Below the pieces are notes generated by a model. The model saw only the letters and a program-made list of their open reading frames with translations, ran no database searches and was not told the DNA's origin. Position numbers and translations under genes: made by a program. A stretch of DNA of 64,000 bases from assembly GCA_029255685.2 (NCBI GenBank), contig CM055318.2, positions 10,979,001 to 11,043,000 on the forward strand, written 5' to 3'. The number at the start of each line of letters is the position of its first letter. Positions within the stretch are counted from its first letter, which is position 1. Shown piece after piece: positions 1 through 11,086 of the stretch. Source of the DNA: Silene conica. Lineage: Eukaryota > Streptophyta > Magnoliopsida > Caryophyllales > Caryophyllaceae.

Positions 1-1177
1 TTAACTCGAATAATACCGATATGAACAAGGTTTTGCAACCTTTTATACACATTTAAAGTAACATGTTTTGACTACTTCTCTATTATACAATTTATACTCC
101 CATGACCTCAAATCTAGATAGTTAATGCATCTTATATTGATTTCATTTACATATTTTTATCAATATTCAATACCCAAAATCTGAAATTCAAATATAATTA
201 GACAGCACATAGGCACAATGTGACAATGGCACATCATCTCACAGTTGACTTAAAATCCTCAAACACCAATTCTTGTTTTCTTTCACTTTCCAAACCACTA
301 AACCTCTCTCCAATTTCACCCTCCCCAACACAAAGGAACACAACAAACACATTACACACCTCCCTATTTTTCACCTTCCCAAAACCCACTTCTTTTTTAC
401 ACAACACAATATCCCAACATTTACCCTACAATTCTACACTCCTACCCTCACTAAACTCTCCCAAAAGTCAAAATCAATTTCTACTTTTCACTTCCAAATT
501 AGGGATTCTATCCTTTAATTCTCTTTAGTTTTGTGGGATCTTCTATTCCAAGCTTCCAACTTTTTTTAAGATTATTGTTGGGTATTCACTAATTCACCTC
601 AATTTGGATTATTTCTTACACTTTGAAAGTCAAATGCCAAACCAATATCTTTTTCTTGTCAAAGTTTGAATCTTTAACTTAATTCTAAAATAACCCTTGA
701 TTTTTTTTGTTCAGCGAAATTTTTTCTAGGGTTTCTTGTCAAAGTCTATCTTTCATTGGTTATAGAATAACCTTTTAATTTTATTTTATTTTACTATATT
801 GAACATTTTTCTAGGGTTTGATCTAATTCATGTAATCCTTTCCATGTGGTCCAGTTTGGGTTTTTTCTTTTTGATGAAATTACCCTTTTTTTAGTTCAGA
901 ATCTGTAATATTCTTTCTGTTAGTTGAATACTTTGTTAAAAGCAAGCTGAAATTCCTTCAAAGTTTGCAACTTTAAATGATTTCATTAAAGCAAATCACT
1001 TAAATATTTATTATAAAGTCTTTTAATTAGTGGGTTTGATTTTGATTCCCTCTTTGCAAGGTTTGAATTTGAATTTCCCAACTTTCCCTTTTTGCTGTGT
1101 TATTCTTTGCTACAAGGAATTCAATTCAGTTGTTTGCTAAAATCATTTGGGTTTTGCGAATTAATTTGGTCAATTAA
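1..1177. other. Upstream region and probable 5' leader of the MOCOS-like gene
   Basis: AT-rich DNA with a pyrimidine-rich, C-heavy stretch at about 240-530, as in many plant leaders. The 102-codon open frame at 220 has low-complexity Ser/Thr/Pro/Asn content, no recognisable domain and overlaps another open frame, so I do not call it a gene. No clear TATA box can be assigned to a start site. The 5' UTR may contain an intron, but I cannot place it. Confidence 0.4.
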
Positions 1178-3787
1178 ATGCATATCTCATTATGGAAGCC
1201 AATTTCACATTATATTGGGTTAATTGTTGACAAAAAACCAAGGAAAAAGAAAGATGGGGGTTCTGAATTAGGTGAAAATGTTCGAAAAAATAAGACAATT
1301 TTGAGAAAATTGCAGGAAAATAAGCTTAGAGAAGCTTTAGAAGAAGCTTCTGAAGATGGGTTTCTTTCTCAATCAGGTTTAGTGAATGATTATGAGGGTA
1401 AACTTAAGAAAGATGAGAGCTTGGGCCGGTCTCGGTCTCTGGCAAGGCTTCAAACCCTAAAGGAGTTTCTGAGAGCTACTGCATTGGCTGCTGACCGCAC
1501 TTTCGAGTCCGAAGCCGACATTCCTACCCTTAATGAGGCATTTTCTAAGTTCCTGACAATGTATCCTAAGTATCAGTCTTCTGAGAGGATTGATCAGCTC
1601 AGGTTAGATGAGTATGAGCACCTTACCGGGGCCGGTTCTAAGGTATGTCTTGATTACTGTGGATTTGGGCTGTTTTCGTACCTGCAAACCCTGTATTATT
1701 TTGATACTTGTAGTTTTAGCTTGTCTGAAATATCTGCCAATTTGAGTAATCATGTGCTATATGGTGCTGCTGAGAGAGGGACAATTGAGCATGAAATTAA
1801 GACTAGGATTATGGATTATTTGAACATTCCTGAGAATGAATATGGGATTGTTTTTACTGTTAGTCGAGGTTCGGCCTTTAAACTGCTTGCTGAAGCATAC
1901 CCTTTTGAAACAAACAAGAGGTTGTTGACTATGTTTGATCATGAGAGCCAGTCTGTGAATTTGATGGCCCAACAAGCTATTGAGAAAGGGGCGAAAGTTT
2001 ATAGTTCCTGGTTTAAATGGCCTACTCTTAAACCGTGTTCAGCTGATCTTAGAAAGCAAATTTTGAGTAAGAAGAAGCGGAAGAAGGATTCCGCAACTGG
2101 TCTTTTTGTTTTTCCTGTTCAGTCTCGAGTGACTGGTTCCAAGTACTCGTATCAATGGATGGCTCTAGCACAGCAAAACAACTGGCATGTGTTGTTGGAT
2201 GCGGGTGCTTTGGGTCCGAAGGATATGGATTCTCTTGGGTTGTCTTTGTTTCGGCCTGATTTCATAATCACATCATTTTACCGGGTTTTTGGATTTGACC
2301 CGAGTGGGTTTGGATGCCTTCTTATTAAAAAGTCGGTTTTGGCAAGCCTTCATAGTCAATCAGGAATCAATGGTACTGGGATGGTGAAGATCACTCCAGT
2401 CTTCCCGCAGTATTTGGGTGGGGAATCAATTGATGGTCTTGATGGACTGATTGGGACTGAAGATTTTGGAGCTGAAGAAAATGGAGATGTAATATCTGAC
2501 ACTCATAAGGGATCTGGATCACAGATGCCGGCTTTTTCTGGTGCCTATACCTCAGCTCAAGTGAGGGATGTGTTTGACACTGAGATGGAACATGAAAACT
2601 ACTCTGACAGAGATGGCTCTGGCACGATCTTTGAGGAGATTGAGAACATCTCTGTAGGGGAGATGATGAAGAGCCCTATTTTCAGCGAGGATGAGTCATC
2701 TGACAACTCATTTTGGATTGACCTTGGTCAAAGCCCCATAAATTCTGAAAATATCAGTCACCTGGATCCACAGGGATCCACCCCTTCACCGCCCCCGTGG
2801 TTCATTGGGAGGAAAAACACGAAGAGATTCTCCCCAAAGCCGATGGCTAACATGACAAATAGCCCGACAGATGATGACCATCATATGCTTTCATTCGATG
2901 CAGCCGTTCAATCAGTTTCACACGGTATGGAAAATGTTCATGAGATTGAAGAAGAGTACGAAGATGAAAGATCGAATAACAAGGCAACCTTGTTTTCTGA
3001 AAGTTGTTTAGAGGCAAATGGAGGTGCCATAAGACGTGAAACAGAAGGTGAGTTCAGGCTACTTGGAAGGAGAGATGGTGGCAAAGTGGTATGCTTTGAA
3101 GAGGAAGATCATGGTAACAAAGGAAGGAGGGTCTCATACAGTGCGGAAGATAACCGCACCTTGGAATTAGGAAGTGAGACTTGCCCTAGCAATCTTGATG
3201 AGTATCAGTATAGTGATGGAGATTACGGAGATTACGGAGATGTCGGTCAAGAATCAGATAGGAGAGAACCTGAGATCATATGTCGACATATTGATCATGT
3301 AAATATGTTGGGTCTAAATCGGACTAGTTCTAGACTAAGATTTTTAATTAATTGGCTTGTTACCTCTCTACTTCAACTGAGGTTCCACGGGCCAGATGAA
3401 AGAAACACACTGCCTCTAGTCCAGATATACGGCCCTAAAATTAAGTATGAAAGGGGTGCTGCCGTGGCATTCAATGTGAGGACCAGAAACCGGGGGTTAG
3501 TAAACCCGGAAGTTGTCCTAAGGCTAGCTGAATCCCATGGTGTTAGTCTCGGTGTTGGCATTCTGAGCCATATAAGAATAGTAGACGGTGCTACGATGGC
3601 AAATGGTCGACTTGATGGGAAAAGTGGGTTTTACAGAGTGGAAGTTGTCACGGCATCTCTCAGCTTCTTGTCAGACTTCGAGGATGTGTACAAGCTGTGG
3701 GCTTTTGTTGCAAAGTTTCTCAATCCGGGCTTTGCCAGAGAGAGTGGACTTCCAACTGTTGAAGAAGAAGATGGTTCAGAGACATGA
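1178..3787 (+). CDS. Molybdenum cofactor sulfurase-like protein (PLP-transferase fold)
   Basis: Single uninterrupted 869-codon frame. It closely matches, from memory, the plant family of Arabidopsis At5g66950, At4g37100 and At2g23520, including the start [11 protein letters not shown] and length. An N-terminal basic, coiled segment (about 1-60) and a [10 protein letters not shown] motif are followed by an aminotransferase class-V-like fold (about 120-420) with [10 protein letters not shown] and [17 protein letters not shown]. An acidic, low-complexity linker (about 430-700) precedes a conserved C-terminal block ([30 protein letters not shown]-type, [18 protein letters not shown]). The motif where MOCOS/ABA3 enzymes carry the PLP lysine (SFYK) reads SFYR here, with Arg369, and the MOSC domain of true MOCOS enzymes is absent. 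I therefore infer a non-sulfurase role. Intron-less coding sequence is usual for the family. The substrate is unknown. Confidence 0.93.
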   Translation: MHISLWKPISHYIGLIVDKKPRKKKDGGSELGENVRKNKTILRKLQENKLREALEEASEDGFLSQSGLVNDYEGKLKKDESLGRSRSLARLQTLKEFLRATALAADRTFESEADIPTLNEAFSKFLTMYPKYQSSERIDQLRLDEYEHLTGAGSKVCLDYCGFGLFSYLQTLYYFDTCSFSLSEISANLSNHVLYGAAERGTIEHEIKTRIMDYLNIPENEYGIVFTVSRGSAFKLLAEAYPFETNKRLLTMFDHESQSVNLMAQQAIEKGAKVYSSWFKWPTLKPCSADLRKQILSKKKRKKDSATGLFVFPVQSRVTGSKYSYQWMALAQQNNWHVLLDAGALGPKDMDSLGLSLFRPDFIITSFYRVFGFDPSGFGCLLIKKSVLASLHSQSGINGTGMVKITPVFPQYLGGESIDGLDGLIGTEDFGAEENGDVISDTHKGSGSQMPAFSGAYTSAQVRDVFDTEMEHENYSDRDGSGTIFEEIENISVGEMMKSPIFSEDESSDNSFWIDLGQSPINSENISHLDPQGSTPSPPPWFIGRKNTKRFSPKPMANMTNSPTDDDHHMLSFDAAVQSVSHGMENVHEIEEEYEDERSNNKATLFSESCLEANGGAIRRETEGEFRLLGRRDGGKVVCFEEEDHGNKGRRVSYSAEDNRTLELGSETCPSNLDEYQYSDGDYGDYGDVGQESDRREPEIICRHIDHVNMLGLNRTSSRLRFLINWLVTSLLQLRFHGPDERNTLPLVQIYGPKIKYERGAAVAFNVRTRNRGLVNPEVVLRLAESHGVSLGVGILSHIRIVDGATMANGRLDGKSGFYRVEVVTASLSFLSDFEDVYKLWAFVAKFLNPGFARESGLPTVEEEDGSET

Positions 3788-5720
3788 CATTTACAAGACT
3801 GATTATATATTACAAGTGAGTCTACAAGCTGTGGGATTTTGTTTTATTTTTTATTTTCCAAAGCTTGTGTTTCTCTTCTAATTGTTGATATTCTAGATCG
3901 TAGAAGACATCTTCATCTAAGACTCCATTTTACCTTATATTTCGGTGATTAATTTTTGCTGCGTGTTAACTTAAGTGCGTTACCCTGCACTTAAGTTGGT
4001 AACTTGTGCCCCTTTGTGTGGTTGCTATCATCCTCCCTCGCTATTGCTCCCATAATAGTTACCTCAACCCTAAGTAGCCCAAGGGTAAAAAGAAACTTCG
4101 TTCTGGTAGCAATTTTCACAGCATGCTAAGTGACATACTGACATTCGTATTTGTTGATCACAGTGGCTCTTTTCCTCGCTGCTTATGACAACTTATCCCT
4201 GAAATTCCTGCTATTGCTGGTTGAGGCGTTTTATCACATGCAAGTGATGCAAGTCAGCAAGAGGCTTCAAGTGTCACGTCACCAGTCTTAATATCCAAGA
4301 GGTTCGATCAAGGATTTCTTTTATGTAGCTCGGACTCTTCATTTCTCCTCCAGTGCTCACATGTGAAACACGGGCTGGATATGTGTGCGAGAATCGGAGT
4401 TGTATTTGATGAAATGAGGAGGGATGAGTCATGAGCTTGGTGACAGTAGAATTTGATTGTTTTGTCCCTTTGAATGTTTTTAAGTGTAATTATAATATGT
4501 GGCCATCTCTTGTTAAATACAGTAGTAGGGTACAAAGCTGCATCATCTAACAGTCACTGAGAGGCTGACAATTCTTGTACATGGAGATTTTTTTTGGTTT
4601 TCTAAGTTATTAGTGTGGTTTGTTGGTTTCCAAAGTTAGGTAAAATGTTATTTTTTCATACGCAAGTTCCTCCATTGTGACTCTTACAGAGTAACTATAG
4701 TAATCTTGGTGGTTGGATTTTTGTTGGGTTAATAAACCTGAAATCGTTTACTTGCAGGTACTAATTTGCAATACACAAATTTTCATTTCAAACCGTCATT
4801 ATCGTCTTAAGCGTAGGACGGGTTGCAATATTTCGGCCGTGTAATCATGTAGGCATTCTTACTTACTTAGACGGGGCTATGTATTTATTTAAGCAACTTC
4901 CTCTTATGAATGGGTGTAAACAAATATCTTGCCTGTTCTGACACACATTAATTTAAAATTCCTGCATTTTTAGAGAGTAGCCGAATAATCCCTTACAATG
5001 CTCTAAAGTCGCAACTAATAGGAAAACATGTCTTTGTTGAACCAAAGATGAAAATGGATTGGAAATGTATTAAAACCCGGATTTTTATAAAAAGGTAAAC
5101 TAAACATTTCTAGTTAGTTATGTTTAGGAAGTAGAGGGTCACTCCGGTTGGCACCTCTAATCACATTTTTCTCGAAGTATAATACCGTCTACAATATCAA
5201 TCTATAACCAATTGTTTTTCTTAGGGAAATATTGTTTTTTTTGGGTCTAACAAAGCGCACACTTAGTCGTACTGTAATAGAGAGAATGAGGGATTCTAAC
5301 TTGTATTTTATTCTCTACAATATCTCCATTTTAACCATTAGACTAAGACATTTTCCGTCACGAAAGATGTATTGATGTGTAGGTTGCTAAACTTATGACC
5401 TTTTCTGTTGACTAAATATTAATTGAATTTATAAGACTTGATTAAAATTACGCTAAATAAAAATGAGATGAAGAATAAAAAAAAGTCCAAACAAAGGTAA
5501 ATTTACAAAACCGAAACTAAACTAAAATCAATTTATAAGCCATATTTACAAACGAGATTGAACTGATTCGAGCTTAATTTATTAAAAAACCGTCTCAACC
5601 AAACTTGATGCGGTCTCAAATTATAGAGGGGATGAAAATAATTGTCCAGCTCCGGCCTCACTTAACTTACAACAGTCTTGGTCATTTCTGAATTCTGACT
5701 TACGAAAATTCTAGACAAAT
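3788..5720. other. Intergenic: 3' UTR and spacer
   Basis: The first few hundred bases should hold the 3' UTR of the upstream gene; T-rich and AATAAA-like tracts occur but no single poly(A) site is clear. Further right is ordinary AT-rich spacer. No coding frame with family resemblance and no complete transposon was seen. Confidence 0.5.
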
Positions 5721-8700
5721 ATGTCGCTTATTCTTCAAAATTCCCTATCCAATTCAATCCATCAAATTAAATTCCACTTCAACCCTTCAAAATCCCCCAA
5801 ATTTCCCACCATTCATAACCCTTTTCAATCCTTACAAAAAATCAAACACCCAATTCACAAAACCCTTTATTTATTCCATAGTCACAACTTACAAATCAAA
5901 GCATATGATTCACCCCTCTCTTCAATCGAACACAATGAAAAAACCACATCAAAGCTATCAACATTCGATACACTCCTTTCATTAATGGAGTCATTATGTG
6001 TTATCTCTTCAATGGTGATTTCAGTGGGTTGTGTTGTGAATTGGGTTTATTTTAAGCAGAATAATAATGGGTTAGTGTTACTGGGTGATAGGGTATTGGT
6101 GTGGTTGTTGGCAGGTGCTGTCGCATTAGGGTCTGTTATCCGGAGGAGGGAATGGAGTCGGGTTTGCGGGTCGAAAGGCGGAAATGGGAGTGGGATTTTG
6201 ATTGACAGGGTTGAGAAGTTGGAGGAGAGTATGAGGAGTGCAATTGGTATTATTAGGATGCTTTCCAGGCAGCTTGAGAAGCTGGGGAATCGGTTTCGGG
6301 TTACTAGGAAAGCTCTGAAGGAACCCATTTCTAAGGTTGTTCTCAGCTTTATGTTCTGCAATTCATTTGATGATTTGTGTGTGTTCTGTTACTTGTTTAT
6401 ACGTTACAGTATTCCTTCCGTCTCAATCATTTGTTTACTTGTTGATTAACTACGCATTGTATGTTGGCTAGCTAATAGAAAGTAGAACGGACACTAGGAT
6501 AGTAGCCATTGCAGATATTCAGATATGTGATACAGTACGTAGCATTATGGCGCAGACAGCAGAAATGGTTAGAAAATACGCTTTGGGTAAGAAAAAGGCT
6601 TTAAAATAAAAGACGATTGATTCAGTTTGGTTATATGATAATAATGACTTGAGGAATGTCAAATGTCAATTGAAATTAGGGGAAGTGGATAATCTGTTTC
6701 ATTTTGCACCTTCTGAGTTATGAGTCTTACGACTCACTCTAATCGGCTTTTGACACACCGGGAACATAAATTGTGAAGTAATACTTTGTTCTAGCCATTT
6801 GTTTACGTTTGCTTGCTTTTGGCAAGGCTAATCGGGAGAGGACCCTTTTTTGCCTTTCTATGAAAAGAGAACTAAACTGTAGCGTTATCTAAGTGGTCGA
6901 GGATTTACACATTTGAAAAGGTAAACAAATGAGTGAGATACCTAAAATGATATAGGTAAACAGGTGAACAACATTGGGAAGTAGAAGTTTATTTATTTTA
7001 GTGGTACATTGTACAAGGAGTGAGGTGTAGCCGTGTAGGAGTAACACGGAAGATATAAAAGATGAAACTCAAAACGGGTCACATGTTCTCAATTTCATAA
7101 TTAGGATGGTCTCTTACAAGACTATCACTACGTTTGGATAGACTTTTAGGAGGGCAGGGGAATTGGGCAATATCATTTTCCCACTAAATCTTTTATATTT
7201 AAGAGGGACTTCGATTACACGCTTGCCAGCCAAACACGTGTTTTTTTATCCTCTCCCTTTTCATGCTGCATAGAAAAGATTCTCAAATTTAATCAAATTA
7301 TAGTGTCTGATATTAGTCTCGCTGAGTGACGGTTAGGAATGAAATTAATTGTTCAGTAGGTTTTCGAAGTTAACATTTTACGGCTTCATAGCAAAACCTG
7401 CGTAACTCTAACTACCGTCTGCGTCTGACATGGTTTAGATGTACTGACTATTAGGTATTCATTTACGGTGTTGTTTGCTTGGTTTTGCTACCAATTTGCC
7501 GTGAACTTAGGTTGCTTGGATTATAAATCTATTCTTCTTGTGGGCAAGTGTTAAAGATCATTGTTTTTTCTAGGTTTATTAAAATTTAGAACTAAAGAGG
7601 GATCGTTATATACTCCCTCCGATTTCCTATATTCTTCCCATTTCCTATTTGCACTAGAAATAAGAAAGTGAATTTAGACCACACAAAATACACTAACTCA
7701 CATGCCATTGAATTTGAACCACAAATCAACCAAGAAAAGAAAATAAGGAAGAAAACCCGCATAACCGAATAAGGAAATAGGGAAGAAAACCTTGAATAGG
7801 AGGGAGTATTTGATACGGCTATTACCTAATGAAGAAGGTTGGATCAGTTTGTCAAAATTCATGCATTCATGAGCCGTGCAATTTACGAATATCGTTTGTT
7901 ATCTCTTTTAGTCTTTCTTTCTTTTGTTTTCTAGTAACTGTGATTATGTTTGAAGGCTGCAGCATTGGCTCAAAAGAATTCCGAAGCCACTCGTGATTTA
8001 GCAGTGCAGGAAGATGTACTTGAAAAGGAAATTGGTGAAGTTCAGAAGATTTTGCTCGCAATGCAGGTAAGAAAGCAGTAATCCAAGAGAAGTACCATTT
8101 GGTACCATACACAAAAACCTATATGAGAAGGTATTAATGTGTAACAAAACCATCGGCCTATGTTCAAATCAGGAAATTATAAGGATTTGGGTCGTTGTCA
8201 CATTTGATAGAGTCTTGTCCTAAAGGTATGAATGATTGCGTGGCTGGTTGCCTCTTCTTCATCAATAATGGAATAGAGTTATTGACTGTAAGCTTGACTC
8301 TTCCAATAAATCGTTACCTACATTCATCTGTTGCTATAGTTTGTACAATATACAGTATCAGTGCCACAGGTGGTTGTTTTACTGAAGACAGTATTTAACA
8401 ACAAATCACTGTTCATCTGATCATATACTGGCTCTCTGGATCATCTAATTAATGTGCGGCAATCATGCTTAATAAATAATAACTAGTCTTGTTGGATGTT
8501 CTGAATTCTGATGCCACTTTTACAGTTAACGGATGGAAGTTGGGATGCTCATTCAGGATCCAATTTTCTTTATGGGTGACGCAGAAATAATTTATTTGTG
8601 TTTAAGGCTGCGTACATCCCGACTCCTTCCTTGCCTTCTGCAGGAGCCTTTTAGGGCACTAGGGTAATATTGATGATGTGATGGTGTTGTGTTCTAATGT

Positions 8701-8917
8701 TAAGTTGGTTGTGTAGGATCAGCAGCAGAAACAGTTGGATCTCATTCTAGCCATTGTGAAGAGCGGGAGGCTACTTGAAAGCAAGCGAGCATCCAACCAG
8801 GCGGCTAGCATGAATCGAACAAATTCAGACAAGGGACTGACAAAAGAGAATGGCCAACCAATTCAGGCCATTGCTAGACAAAAGGCTCCGAGCAATAACG
8901 ATGTAGTTGGTTCATGA
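5721..8917 (+). CDS. Putative plastid-targeted membrane/coiled-coil protein, three exons
   Basis: Exons by splice signals and frame: 5721-6335, 7956-8066, 8717-8917 (927 nt, 308 residues). The N-terminus (about 1-65) is rich in Ser, Asn, Lys and Pro and poor in acidic residues, like a chloroplast transit peptide. Two hydrophobic segments follow (about 89-112 and 117-140). The rest is a long helical, charged region from LIDRVEKLEESMRSAI through exon 2 (QEDVLEKEIGEVQKILLAMQ) into exon 3 (DQQQKQLDLILAIVKSG), typical of a coiled coil. Donors AAG|GTTGTT and CAG|GTAAGA and acceptors TGAAG and GTGTAG keep the frame. The first acceptor is weak, and an alternative at 7934 would meet a stop at once. 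I do not recognise the family; a thylakoid or envelope-anchored coiled-coil protein is an inference. Confidence 0.72.
7613..7806. mobile_element. Stowaway-type MITE in intron 1
   Basis: About 194 bp, bounded by TA on both sides. It starts CTCCCTCCGATTTCCTAT and ends AATAGGAGGGAG, the inverted CTCCCTCC ends typical of Stowaway (Tc1/mariner) MITEs. It lies inside the 1.6-kb intron 1 of the coiled-coil protein gene. A more degraded Stowaway-like start (ccttccgtctcaatcatttg) lies at about 6415 in the same intron. Confidence 0.85.
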
Positions 8918-10549
8918 AGTGAATAGTTTCTGGACATCTATTTAATTGTCACATTATCTTTGTACAGACAGCACGGGACACGATAACAGGAGCAAGTCTG
9001 GTAGATCTATCCATGTTTGTTTGTATTTGGTGTAAAAAGAGCCACATGACAGTTTTGCTACGGAGAGGTTTCAACTTTCAAACCTAGGTCTAGAGTACCA
9101 CCTCGCAACAACGTTAGCAACTAAGGTAGTCGACATCCGGCAATGGATAATTGACTGTAAAGTTTCCCTCTGTAGCTTCGACCAAGGGAGAATACCGAGG
9201 TGGCGACGTGATGATACCAGGTGAAAACATTCTGTAATTGCTGTTGGTACACATTGATTTGTTACTGACTGTAATTCTTCTTCTGGGTGCTTTTTTTTTC
9301 CCTTTGAGGTCTGTTGATTAATGTATGATTTTCTGCTCTTGTAATATAGGCCTACTTTTTTTAACTGGAGGCTTTCAGCAGTTGAATAGTGCTTCAAGTT
9401 CACTGTATGTCTGCTACTCATGCCATGATGATATTCAAGAATCCTATATTCCTATGAATCCCCTATGACACTCCTGCCTGTTTTTGAATCCATTTTATCA
9501 AAGGAAAATCAAGGCGACACCAGCGTTGAAACACTTTTTTTTACCGTCAACAAAAAAAGAGATACTTTTTCATTCAAGATTCATACCTTTTCTGATAGTA
9601 GGGACCAATGACCTAGTGAGTCAGCGGTGGTCCGGTGGAGTGAGAGGGAGGTTTAGTATGAGCGTACTCTCGCTGAAAGATTAAAATTTTGAAGTTTTCA
9701 GTTAAAATTTTTGTACTTTTTTCGAGTTTCCTTCCTATCATTACTTGTTCGTCCGTGTTAAAAAAATCCGCCCAGCTAAGTTCAAATCCTAGCTCTGGCC
9801 TTGAGCAAGTCACCATTTGTTCGGATATAAGCAAGAGATCATTTCCTTTCATTCTCCTACATATTACAAGGATTTAAGTCCGTACTTCAATTATTCTCTC
9901 CATTTCATTCATTTTCCTCGTTCATGTGTTTACCTTTTATATTATCTGTAAAGGACATTTTAATCAAAGTATACAAATTATTAAAACGGAAAAAGTAGTA
10001 CCCAAATTACGAAAACTCGAAAACCACACCAAGTCATCATTAAAGACAATCATCCAAACAACAAAAGAAGACACTAATTATAAACCCTAGTCAAAGATCA
10101 CTAATAATAACAAGTTATGAATTGACTGTAATAAACATGATTCCAATTGTTTTATATGAGTGGTTGGTTGAGTAGACAGTACAACACAAAAAAAAAGAGG
10201 ACCCAAATTGATTTGGGAGGTTCCCTTTGGAATAGAGTACCCTCCTTTCGACTTGTTCCTTTCACTTCTACTGTCTCTCTATATTTTTTCCTACTTTTTC
10301 ATTTCTTTACTCTTCTCTAATTAAGACCAGACCATCTCTTCCTTTCTTCACCATTCACTTCCACTCTTTTCTTTCTTTTCTTCACTTTCCCCTTACACCA
10401 ATATCTACTACTATTATGTTCAACCTTTTATATCGACTCGAAAAGTATTCCGGTTTTTGGTAGCGGACGGGTTTTAACACGTTCCATATCGTTAGTTTTA
10501 ATCAACCCCTTACTGTACCGGTTTATCTAAATGATCGGAATATTCCATA
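8918..10549. other. Intergenic spacer before the EPFL gene
   Basis: Holds the 3' UTR of the coiled-coil gene and the promoter side of the EPFL gene. A pyrimidine-rich tract at about 10230-10400 probably belongs to the EPFL promoter or leader. Around 9890-10000 lies a degraded stretch resembling Stowaway ends. Open frames at 9071-9877 overlap on both strands and lack family resemblance. Confidence 0.45.
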
Positions 10550-11086
10550 ATGGCCTATAACATGTACATTATGGTACTCTTCCTAAGTTTATTCCTGTTT
10601 TATTCGCCTGTTTCTGCCCTCGTCAAACAGCCACATCTTCCTGATAATGCAAGGGTAAGTACGTCATTCCACTCTATGTTACTTTGACTCGGCTACAATA
10701 TTAGCGATAAATCAAAGAGTCCAGCATTGTTCGTGATAATGTTTCATGTTTTTCGGTTAAAGTGTCGAGTGTCAGACCCGTGTCTATAGGGTATTAAATG
10801 TGTGACTATGAATAATCACATAATTGAATGTATTAAAAATGTGCAGGGAGAGTTAAATGAAGAGAAATCAAGGTTGGGTTCAAGACCACCAAGCTGCTAC
10901 AATAAATGCAACAATTGCCACCCATGCACCGCGGTTCAAGTCCCCAGCATACCGAGTCTTGGCCGTGTTCAACCGTCTCGGCCGAGTTCAGTATACGACT
11001 CGGCTTCTTGGGATAACAACAGGTACTCCAATTACAAGCCTTTGGGTTGGAAGTGCTGTTGTAAAAACCATTTATATAACCCTTAA
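10550..11086 (+). CDS. EPIDERMAL PATTERNING FACTOR-like secreted peptide (EPFL1-3/8-like)
   Basis: Two exons: 10550-10654 (35 codons, donor AGG|GTAAGT) and 10847-11086 (acceptor GTGCAG), giving 114 residues. Exon 1 encodes a typical signal peptide (MAYNMYIMVLFLSLFLFYSPVSA). Exon 2 encodes the mature EPF domain: RLGSRPPSCYNKCNNCHPC near its start and NYKPLGWKCCCKNHLYNP at the C-terminus, separated by a Ser/Pro-rich loop. EPFL peptides are secreted, disulfide-knotted ligands of ERECTA-family receptors and TMM, acting in stomatal spacing and organ growth. The KxxCNxCHPC start and YNP end suggest the EPFL1/2/3/8 side of the family rather than EPF1/2 or STOMAGEN; the exact member is not certain. 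Oddity: KCCC has a cysteine where relatives usually have KCxC with another residue, giving seven cysteines in the mature domain. Confidence 0.88.

Noticed and set aside
220-528. 102-codon open frame upstream of the MOCOS-like gene
   Set aside because: Low-complexity text, a second overlapping frame equally open, and position in the leader; nothing resembles a protein family.
9600-9860. Possible tRNA-derived SINE (gagtcagcggtgg ... gttcaaatcctagc)
   Set aside because: The A-box-like and B-box-like words are about 150 bp apart, far more than in a tRNA-type promoter, and no A tail or target duplication was seen.
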